Positions 1 through 5,865 of a stretch of DNA of 8,761 bases are shown here, one piece after another. This DNA comes from Candidatus Latescibacterota bacterium (GTDB lineage Bacteria; Latescibacterota; MVCY01). The position numbers and the translations under genes were made by a program. Where the stretch lies: the NCBI GenBank assembly GCA_030669445.1, contig DAOVDP010000040.1:1-8761 (forward strand), written 5' to 3'. Below the pieces are notes generated by a model that did no database searches, was not told where the DNA came from, and worked only from the letters and a program-made list of their open reading frames with translations. The first letter of the stretch is position 1; each line of letters starts with the position of its first letter.

Positions 1-1
1 T

Positions 2-250
2 GTTTATGCAGATCGTAGTTTCTCCTTTATCACCAAAACCCCTCCAGCCTCAGAGCTGTTGAAGAAAGCTGCCGGCTTAGAAAAAGGCTCTGGTGAGCCC
101 AATCGAAATAAAGTTGCAAAACTCAAGGCCGAAGAGATAAAGAAAGTGGCCGAGACAAAAATGGTCGATCTTAATGCCTCCGATATTAACTCAGCAATGC
201 GAATAATTATGGGGACTGCCCGGAGCATGGGGATTGAAGTGGAAGGTTGA
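2..250 (+). CDS. rplK: 50S ribosomal protein L11, C-terminal part (5' truncated by window edge)
   Basis: This is the last 82 codons plus TGA stop of L11; the start lies left of the window (the family is usually about 141 residues). L11 binds the 23S rRNA GTPase-associated region with L10/L12 and takes part in factor-dependent GTP hydrolysis; in many bacteria it also supports RelA activation. The visible part holds the end of the N-terminal domain and the whole RNA-binding C-terminal domain. It has the conserved [17 protein letters not shown] stretch, then [10 protein letters not shown], then the closing helix with [12 protein letters not shown] and [12 protein letters not shown], all typical of L11. 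It is followed 6 nt later by rplA, the usual L11-L1 order, so the two are almost certainly co-transcribed. The identification rests on motifs I recognise and is secure. Confidence 0.97.
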   Translation, partial: VYADRSFSFITKTPPASELLKKAAGLEKGSGEPNRNKVAKLKAEEIKKVAETKMVDLNASDINSAMRIIMGTARSMGIEVEG

Positions 251-256
251 GTAGTT

Positions 257-961
257 ATGAAAAGAAGTAAAAGATATAACCAGGGCATAACTGCTTTTGA
301 TAGGATGGCCTATTATGAGCCGATGAAAGCTATTGAGTTCTTAGAACAGATGCCTAAAGCTAAATTCGACGAGACGGTAGAGGTAGCCTTCAACCTTGGA
401 GTTGACCCCAGGCATGCTGACCAGATGGTTCGGGGAACAGTGGTGCTGCCCCAAGGCACTGGCAGAAAGATTACGGTCCTGGTATTTGCTAAGGGAGAAA
501 CTGAGAAACAGGCTAAGGAAGCAGGGGCAGATTATGTGGGAGCTGATGAGTATATTCAAAAGATCTCTGAGCAAGGGTGGACCGAGTTCGATGTAGCTAT
601 AGCTACCCCGGATATGATGAGTAAGGTAGGGAGATTGGGGAAAATTCTTGGTCCTCGAGGTCTGATGCCAAATCCCAAAAGCGGCACAGTCACTTTCGAT
701 GTTGCCAAGGCGGTAAAGGAGGCCAAGGCGGGAAGAATCGAGTTTAGAGTGGACAAAACCGGTAACTTGCATGCTTCTATAGGAAAAATATCCTTTAACC
801 CCAAACAACTCCTGGAGAACTTACATGCTGTTCTGGATACTGTGGTGCGCGCAAGACCCTCGGCCGTTAAGGGGCAATATATTAAATCTATAACTCTATC
901 CACCACTATGAGCCCGGGAATTCGCTTAGACAAGCAGGCGGCACTGGGTATGTTAAAGTAG
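257..961 (+). CDS. rplA: 50S ribosomal protein L1
   Basis: L1 (234 residues, full family length) forms the mobile L1 stalk on 23S rRNA that helps move deacylated tRNA out of the E site. In many bacteria it also represses its own L11-L1 transcript. The protein shows [21 protein letters not shown] near residues 36-56, [11 protein letters not shown] just after, and the L1 signature [15 protein letters not shown] at about residues 132-146, followed by the second RNA-contact region ([19 protein letters not shown]). The ATG at 257 lies 6 nt after the rplK stop and has a GAAGG ribosome-binding sequence at about 241-245, inside the end of rplK. The N-terminus (residues 1-20) is short but compatible with the family. 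No truncation or missing residue was seen. Only 8 nt separate it from rplJ, so there is no room for a separate rplJ leader here. Confidence 0.98.
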   Translation: MKRSKRYNQGITAFDRMAYYEPMKAIEFLEQMPKAKFDETVEVAFNLGVDPRHADQMVRGTVVLPQGTGRKITVLVFAKGETEKQAKEAGADYVGADEYIQKISEQGWTEFDVAIATPDMMSKVGRLGKILGPRGLMPNPKSGTVTFDVAKAVKEAKAGRIEFRVDKTGNLHASIGKISFNPKQLLENLHAVLDTVVRARPSAVKGQYIKSITLSTTMSPGIRLDKQAALGMLK

Positions 962-969
962 GGCTTCAA

Positions 970-1491
970 ATGACAAGAGAAGAGAAGCAAAAAGAGGTTG
1001 CTTACTTATCGGAGCTGTTTTCCTCTTCTAAGGGAATATATCTGACTGACTTTACTGGTTTAAATGTAGAGTTACTTGCCAGTTTAAGGCGCAAGCTCAG
1101 GGACTGTTCTATTTCATACCGGGTAGTTAAGAACACCTTGGCGGCTCAGGCAGCTAAACAAGCAGGCCTGAATGAATTGATGAAGTTCATAGAAGGCCCT
1201 ACGGCGTTAGCTTACACCGATGGTGACCCAGTGATGCCGGCAAAGGTTATCTCTGAATTTCTGGAAGAGGGGCAGCGTCCGCGTTTTAAGAGTGCCTCAA
1301 TAGAGGGTGAACTATATACTGCAGAACAAGTGGCCACACTTGCTGCCCTACCCTCTAAGGAGGAGTTGCTGAGCGAGATTTTCTGGGGAATTAGTTCACC
1401 TATTTGTGGTTTAGTAACATCTCTTCAGTCGATTTTACGAACCTTGGTAACTACCCTTGATGCAATAGTTAAGCAGAGAGAACAACAGTAG
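970..1491 (+). CDS. rplJ: 50S ribosomal protein L10
   Basis: L10 (173 residues) anchors L7/L12 dimers to the base of the ribosomal stalk. The N-terminal rRNA-binding domain is recognisable: [19 protein letters not shown], then [14 protein letters not shown] (VVKNTL at residues 52-57), then EGPTALAY and the [12 protein letters not shown] segment. The C-terminal helix from about residue 139 onward ([22 protein letters not shown]) is the usual L12-dimer binding helix. The ATG at 970 follows the rplA stop by 8 nt; the ribosome-binding site is weak (AGGG around 960-963), so translation may rely on coupling to rplA. In E. coli the L10 leader sits just before this gene; the gap here is too short for one. 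The TAG stop lies inside the left arm of a perfect palindrome (1487-1517), so the last codon or two may have been set by that element. Confidence 0.98.
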   Translation: MTREEKQKEVAYLSELFSSSKGIYLTDFTGLNVELLASLRRKLRDCSISYRVVKNTLAAQAAKQAGLNELMKFIEGPTALAYTDGDPVMPAKVISEFLEEGQRPRFKSASIEGELYTAEQVATLAALPSKEELLSEIFWGISSPICGLVTSLQSILRTLVTTLDAIVKQREQQ

Positions 1492-1517
1492 GGACAGAAC
1501 AATGTTCTGTCCCTACT
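1487..1517. repeat. Perfect 14-bp palindrome with 3-nt loop, REP-like, overlapping the rplJ stop
   Basis: Positions 1487-1500 (AGTAGGGACAGAAC) are the exact reverse complement of 1504-1517, separated by AAT. The rplJ TAG stop lies within the left arm. No run of T follows the right arm, so this does not look like an ordinary intrinsic terminator. Palindromes beginning GTAGGGACAG are, to my recollection, common as dispersed intergenic repeats in metagenome-derived genomes and resemble REP elements mobilised by IS200-like (RAYT) transposases; that family link is inference. As RNA it would form a very stable hairpin between rplJ and rplL and could act on mRNA stability or partial attenuation. Confidence 0.8.
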
Positions 1518-1745
1518 CTGGTGGCAGTGAGCAGGCCTCAGCGAGGTAGGGGGCTGAAGTTCTGTAATTGGCGTCCTACTTCATTAACCAATGGTGCTGG
1601 TGCATCGTTTTTTAGACCGTTGTTTTTAAGCGATGCGTTACTTTCTCAAAACCGCATGGTTTTATGGAAGCGAGGAAGGAACCCCACTGTGGCATTTATG
1701 AAACGGTGAGGGGGCAATAATCCCCGGATATCTTAAAGCAATTTG
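1518..1745 (+). other. Long rplJ-rplL spacer with several possible RNA hairpins; no gene
   Basis: I see no convincing gene here; a 62-codon open frame at 1521-1709 has no recognisable protein character. Reading the + strand as RNA, several short helices can be drawn. They are 1543-1550 with 1575-1582 (8 bp, one G-U), 1602-1610 with 1628-1636 (9 bp, one G-U, 17-nt loop), 1648-1653 with 1658-1663 (6 bp, GCAT loop) and 1711-1714 with 1722-1725 (4 G-C pairs). A small hairpin 1536-1539/1543-1546 would compete with the first helix. No good sigma-70 promoter or terminator with a T-run was found. The spacer may be an untranslated regulatory region controlling the L12 to L10 ratio, but helices of this size also arise by chance; no known RNA family is claimed. 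Confidence 0.35.
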
Positions 1746-1752
1746 AAGGAGG
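1746..1752 (+). promoter_or_regulatory. Strong Shine-Dalgarno of rplL
   Basis: AAGGAGG sits 6 nt before the ATG at 1759. It is the best ribosome-binding site in the window. This fits the need to make several copies of L7/L12 per ribosome, against one L10, from the same operon. It also fixes ATG 1759 as the rplL start rather than the in-frame GTG at 1783. Confidence 0.85.
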
Positions 1753-1758
1753 AAGATA

Positions 1759-2157
1759 ATGCCAGTAAAAAAGGGAACTAATGTGAAGACGATTGTAGAC
1801 TCGATAAGCAATCTGACAGTCCTGGAGCTTGCAGAGTTAGTTGACGTGTTGCGGGAGAAATTTGGAGTCCAAGCAATTGCCCCGGTAACGCAAACAGCAG
1901 CCCCTACCGCTGAAGCAGCAGAAGCTGCGCCTAAGGCGGAAGAGAAAACCGAATTTGATGTGATCCTGACCGGGATTGGGGACAAGAAGATTCAAGTGAT
2001 TAAAGTGGCGAGAGCACTTACCTCTCTTGGATTAAAAGAAGCAAAGGCCCTGGTAGATTCTGCCCCTAAACCATTAAAAGAAGGGGTATCTAAGGCAGAA
2101 GCTGAAGAGGCGAAGGCAAAGCTGGAGGAAGTAGGGGCAACAGTAGAAATTAAATGA
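1759..2157 (+). CDS. rplL: 50S ribosomal protein L7/L12
   Basis: L7/L12 (132 residues) is the multi-copy stalk protein that recruits elongation and initiation factors and stimulates their GTPase activity. The N-terminal dimerisation and L10-binding part covers about residues 8-38 ([22 protein letters not shown]). The flexible Ala/Glu-rich hinge follows at about 40-63. The C-terminal factor-binding domain (64-132) carries [19 protein letters not shown], then [23 protein letters not shown] and the closing [10 protein letters not shown]. Two small departures from the common pattern are an N-terminus a few residues longer than usual and ARALTSLGL where VREITGLGL is common. The start is fixed by the strong ribosome-binding site. 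The TGA stop overlaps the ATG proposed for rpoB (ATGA), suggesting translational coupling between stalk protein and polymerase. Confidence 0.98.
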   Translation: MPVKKGTNVKTIVDSISNLTVLELAELVDVLREKFGVQAIAPVTQTAAPTAEAAEAAPKAEEKTEFDVILTGIGDKKIQVIKVARALTSLGLKEAKALVDSAPKPLKEGVSKAEAEEAKAKLEEVGATVEIK

Positions 2158-5100
2158 GGAGCGTGAGAGTCTTGAGCAAAGCAGGTTTTGTTCAACGTTA
2201 TTATTACGGGAAATTGCCCACGGTTATTGATATGCCAGATCTGCTTGAGGTCCAGATTAATTCCTTTCGAGATTTTCTTCAGGCGGATATTCCACCAGAG
2301 AAAAGGGTTCAACGGGGTATACAGGCTGTTTTTATGGATATTTTCCCTATTACCGATGTGCATAATCTTTTTTCTCTGGAATTTTTGGGATATTCTATAG
2401 GCAAACCAAAATACGATATATTTGAATGCCAGGAGAGAAATCTGACCTATGCGGCTCCCTTAAAGGCCAAAATCAGATTAGACATCAGAGAACGGGGGCA
2501 GATGCAGTTCAAGGAGGGGATCGAACAGACCGTTTTCTTAGGAGAACTACCTCTGATGACGGATAAGGGTAGCTTCGTCATAAACGGCGCTGAGAGAGTT
2601 ATCGTTGCTCAGCTTCATCGCTCCCCGGGGGTGTTCTTTGACGAAATCAACCACCCCAGCGGCAGAAGACTTTACTCTGCTCGTATTATTCCTTATCGAG
2701 GTTCATGGGTCTCTTTGAAGACAGATATCAACGATATTCTCTATGTCTATATCGACCAGACAAAAAAAGTACATGTGACAGTGCTGCTTCGAGCGCTCGG
2801 ATTTCTGGATGATGAGCAGATTCTGAATCTGTTTCGTGACAGAAAGGGGACGGAACTGATAGAGAATACCCTAAGCAAGGATTCCGTCAACAACCAGGAA
2901 GAAGCTTGGTATGCCATATACAGCCTTATGCGTCCCGGTGAACCGCCGAATGTGCAGACAGCTCAAGAGTTTTTTAACAACCTCTTTTTCAACCCCAAAC
3001 GCTACAATTTGGGTAAGGTGGGTAGATATAGAATCAATCAACGTCTGGGGATAGATGTTCCTTCCGATACCACGGTGCTTACTCCTGAGGATTTTGTGAA
3101 GATTACAGAATATATGCAGTCTCTATACGAAGGGGAGGGATACATTGACGATATTGATCACCTGGGAAATCGGAGGGTAAGGTTGGTAGAAGAATTGCTC
3201 AGTGAGCAGCTAAATATAGCTTTTTCTCGGATGGCCAGGGTAATCCGGGAAAAGATAAATCTGCGGGGGTCCGATTCCATAATCCCTCAAGAACTGGTCA
3301 ATGCTCGTATTGTATCCGCAGTGGTAGATTCTTTCTTTGGCTCCAGCCAGCTGTCCCAGTTTATGGACCAGATGAACCCTCTGGCAGAGCTGGATCACAA
3401 AAGGAGGCTCAGTGCCCTTGGGCCAGGAGGGCTTACCAGAAAAAGCGCTGGGTTTGAGGTAAGGGATGTTCATCATACTCATTATGGCAGAGTATGTCCT
3501 ATCGAAACTCCTGAGGGACAAAATATCGGACTTATGATCCGTCTGGCCACTTATGCTCGGGTTAACTCCTTTGGTTTTATTGAAACACCTTACCGGAGAG
3601 TTAAGAAGGGTCGAGTAACCACTAAAATGGAGTATCTTACGGCCGACGAGGAGGATAAATACACGATTGCTCAAGCCAATGCTCCTTTAGCTGAGGATGG
3701 GAGTTTTGTTCTTGAGTTAGTCAGATGTCGTAGACGAGGCGAATTTTCCCTTGTCCCTCCTTCTGAGATTGATTATATGGATGTTTCGCCTAAGCAGATG
3801 GTGGGAGGATCGGCTTCACTAATTCCATTTCTGGAACACGATGATGCCAGCCGTGCCCTGATGGGTTCCAACATGCAACGTCAATCAGTGCCGTTATTGA
3901 AAACCGAACTTCCACTGGTGGGAACCGGAATGGAACACAAAATAGCTATTGACTCCAAAGCGGTGGTATTAACACAACAGGCAGGCAAGGTAATCAGTGT
4001 TGATGCTGATAGAATTGTCATAGATCCCGAGGAACCAACCAACGAGTCTATCCAACTGTTGGGGATACCTAATTATCACACGTATGATTTGATTAAATTC
4101 AGACGCTCTAACTCCGACAGTTGTGTTAACCAACGCCCTTTGGTGAAAGTGGGTGACAGGGTGGAGGTGGGGCAACTTATTGCTGACGGGCAGGCCACCA
4201 GTCACGGCGAGCTTGCTCTGGGTGCTAATCTCCTGGTTGCCTTTATGCCTTGGGAAGGCTACAATTTCGAAGATGCTATTGTTGTCAGTGAAAGGTTGGT
4301 TAAGGAAGACGTATTCACTTCTATTCATATCGTGGAATTTGAGGTTCAAGTGCGGAGAACTAGACTGGGGCCAGAAGAGATAACCAGGGATATCCCTAAT
4401 GTTGGCGAAGATATGGTGAAGGATTTGGATGAAAGAGGGATAATTCGAATTGGAGCGGAGGTAAAAGCCGGGGATATCTTGGTGGGAAAAGTGACACCCA
4501 AAGGTGAAACCGAGCTATCTGCAGAGGAGAAATTGCTGAGGACCATCTTCGGCGAGAAAGCAGGAGAAGTACGCGACACCTCCCTGAAGGCCCCTCCGGG
4601 AATGGAAGGGGTGGTTGTGGATGCGAAGCTGTTTTCTCGTAAACACAGAGATGAAAAGACGGGGAAAGAAGACAGGAAAAAAATCGCCTCCTTAAAAAAC
4701 GATGACCAGAAGAGAATTGTAGAGATCAAAGCAGCACGAGATAGAGAGGTGAGGCATCTTCTGCAGGGACAATGTTCAGGTCTTCTTCGAAATACTGAAG
4801 ACGGTTCCGTAGTCTGTAAATCTGAAGAGATTCTGGATGAAGCTGCTTTGGGTCAAATTGACTTAGATGTTGTCCGTCCAGATAATAAATGGGTTGAGGA
4901 TAGGGACAACAATACTAAGATTGAGAGGTTAATGAAAGCCAGTCAAGAACTAATCAGCTCTGTGGAAGACGAACTGGATCAGCAGATCGACACGGTAATC
5001 AGGGGAGAAGAGCTGCCGACAGGGATACTTCAACTGGTGAAGGTTTATGTAGCACAGAAGAGGAAGTTAACCGTGGGAGATAAGATGTCAGGACGTCACG

Positions 5101-5765
5101 GGAACAAAGGAGTGGTATCAAAGGTTGTTCCTGAAGGAGATATGCCTTATTTGCCAGATGGCACCCCGGTGGATATTGTGCTTAATCCATTAGGAGTGCC
5201 TTCACGGATGAATCTGGGGCAGATCTTGGAGACCCATCTGGGTTGGGCGGCGAAGCGCCTGGGTATCTGTGTCTCTACGCCTGTTTTTGATGGGGCCTCT
5301 TTAGAAGAGATCGAACAGGCTTTGAGCAAAGCTGGGCTTCCTAAAAATGGAAAAACGGTGTTGTATGATGGCAAAACAGGAAAAAGGTTCGATGAAGAGG
5401 TGACTGTGGGTTACATCTACATGATGAAACTTTCCCATTTAGCGGAGGATAAAATCCATGCCCGGTCAATTGGCCCGTATTCTTTGGTCACCCAGCAACC
5501 GCTGGGAGGGAAAGCCCAGTTCGGTGGACAGCGCTTTGGAGAAATGGAGGTGTGGGCATTAGAGGCTTACGGAGCAGCTCATCTCCTCCAAGAAATGCTC
5601 ACTGTTAAATCCGACGATGTGGAAGGAAGATCTCACACTTACGAAGCGATTGTTAAAGGAGAAAATCTGCCTGACCCCAATATCCCCGAATCTTTTAGGG
5701 TATTAGTTAAAGAATTGCAGAGTCTTGGTCTCGACATTCAATTTGAGAATGGGAAGAAAAAGTAA
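2154..5765 (+). CDS. rpoB: DNA-directed RNA polymerase subunit beta
   Basis: This is the complete beta subunit (1203 residues from ATG 2154), which with beta' forms the catalytic cleft. It is close to the compact length seen in Bacillus and shorter than the 1342 of E. coli, so the large lineage insertions appear absent. Landmarks are the rifampicin region ([13 protein letters not shown] at 394-406, then [12 protein letters not shown]), [15 protein letters not shown], and the fork region with [19 protein letters not shown] (553-571) and [19 protein letters not shown] (702-713) carries the E/D pair near the active site (E706, D707). [12 protein letters not shown] (975-986) holds the two conserved lysines K977 and K985. 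The C-terminal clamp segment ends in [25 protein letters not shown] and a usual tail. The start is uncertain: ATG 2154 overlaps the rplL stop but lacks a nearby ribosome-binding site, whereas TTG 2172 (protein starting [16 protein letters not shown]) has AGGAG 10 nt upstream. Confidence 0.98.
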   Translation: MRSVRVLSKAGFVQRYYYGKLPTVIDMPDLLEVQINSFRDFLQADIPPEKRVQRGIQAVFMDIFPITDVHNLFSLEFLGYSIGKPKYDIFECQERNLTYAAPLKAKIRLDIRERGQMQFKEGIEQTVFLGELPLMTDKGSFVINGAERVIVAQLHRSPGVFFDEINHPSGRRLYSARIIPYRGSWVSLKTDINDILYVYIDQTKKVHVTVLLRALGFLDDEQILNLFRDRKGTELIENTLSKDSVNNQEEAWYAIYSLMRPGEPPNVQTAQEFFNNLFFNPKRYNLGKVGRYRINQRLGIDVPSDTTVLTPEDFVKITEYMQSLYEGEGYIDDIDHLGNRRVRLVEELLSEQLNIAFSRMARVIREKINLRGSDSIIPQELVNARIVSAVVDSFFGSSQLSQFMDQMNPLAELDHKRRLSALGPGGLTRKSAGFEVRDVHHTHYGRVCPIETPEGQNIGLMIRLATYARVNSFGFIETPYRRVKKGRVTTKMEYLTADEEDKYTIAQANAPLAEDGSFVLELVRCRRRGEFSLVPPSEIDYMDVSPKQMVGGSASLIPFLEHDDASRALMGSNMQRQSVPLLKTELPLVGTGMEHKIAIDSKAVVLTQQAGKVISVDADRIVIDPEEPTNESIQLLGIPNYHTYDLIKFRRSNSDSCVNQRPLVKVGDRVEVGQLIADGQATSHGELALGANLLVAFMPWEGYNFEDAIVVSERLVKEDVFTSIHIVEFEVQVRRTRLGPEEITRDIPNVGEDMVKDLDERGIIRIGAEVKAGDILVGKVTPKGETELSAEEKLLRTIFGEKAGEVRDTSLKAPPGMEGVVVDAKLFSRKHRDEKTGKEDRKKIASLKNDDQKRIVEIKAARDREVRHLLQGQCSGLLRNTEDGSVVCKSEEILDEAALGQIDLDVVRPDNKWVEDRDNNTKIERLMKASQELISSVEDELDQQIDTVIRGEELPTGILQLVKVYVAQKRKLTVGDKMSGRHGNKGVVSKVVPEGDMPYLPDGTPVDIVLNPLGVPSRMNLGQILETHLGWAAKRLGICVSTPVFDGASLEEIEQALSKAGLPKNGKTVLYDGKTGKRFDEEVTVGYIYMMKLSHLAEDKIHARSIGPYSLVTQQPLGGKAQFGGQRFGEMEVWALEAYGAAHLLQEMLTVKSDDVEGRSHTYEAIVKGENLPDPNIPESFRVLVKELQSLGLDIQFENGKKK
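2157..2161 (+). promoter_or_regulatory. Shine-Dalgarno favouring a TTG start of rpoB at 2172
   Basis: AGGAG at 2157-2161 lies 10 nt before an in-frame TTG at 2172 and only 1 nt before an in-frame GTG at 2163, which is too close. The ATG at 2154 has no ribosome-binding sequence at a suitable distance (the nearest, GGAGG at about 2124, is some 25 nt away) and would depend on coupling to the rplL stop. The sequence therefore leaves ATG 2154 and TTG 2172 as rivals; the difference is six residues. Confidence 0.5.
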
Positions 5766-5771
5766 ATCCCT

Positions 5772-5836
5772 GCCACTAAGGTACCAAGACACGAAGATTT
5801 GATTCAGGTTTCTTTGCGTCTTTGTGCCTTCGTGGC
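5772..5836. repeat. Imperfect palindrome (25-nt arms, 15-nt loop) filling the rpoB-rpoC gap, MITE/REP-like
   Basis: The arm 5772-5796 (begins GCCACTAAGGTACC) matches the reverse complement of 5812-5836 (ends GTGCCTTCGTGGC) at 20 of 25 positions, or 22 of 25 if G-U pairs count. The 15-nt loop is 5797-5811. It starts 7 nt after the rpoB stop. Palindromes built on 'GCCAC-AAGGCAC-AAGAC' are, to my recollection, a widespread dispersed intergenic repeat in many uncultivated bacterial genomes; I cannot confirm the family without a search. It has no coding capacity. As RNA it would form a long hairpin between the two polymerase genes; the lack of a T-run argues against a terminator, and rpoC must be read through it. 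Confidence 0.75.
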
Positions 5837-5851
5837 TAAATCTGCCAAAGT

Positions 5852-5858
5852 GAGGTGA
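5852..5858 (+). promoter_or_regulatory. Shine-Dalgarno deciding a TTG start for rpoC
   Basis: GAGGTGA at 5852-5858 is 7 nt before the in-frame TTG at 5866. The first in-frame ATG (5890) has no such sequence upstream. An in-frame TGA at 5851 bars any earlier start. TTG 5866 is therefore preferred. Confidence 0.65.
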
Positions 5859-5865
5859 TTGGAAA

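Noticed and set aside
1487..1520. Intrinsic terminator after rplJ
   Set aside because: The hairpin is strong but no T-run follows the right arm, and essential genes must be transcribed beyond it.
1521..1709. 62-codon open frame between rplJ and rplL
   Set aside because: No ribosome-binding site, no recognisable protein features, and it crosses several possible RNA hairpins; most likely chance.
1620..1734. Possible sigma-70 promoters before rplL (TTGTTT at 1620, or TATCTT at 1729)
   Set aside because: Neither box has a plausible partner at 16-18 nt spacing; the matches are at chance level.
3210..4729. Several open frames of 120-155 codons on the minus strand and in another + frame within rpoB
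   Set aside because: They overlap highly conserved rpoB sequence, show no known motifs and are explained as shadows of its codon pattern.
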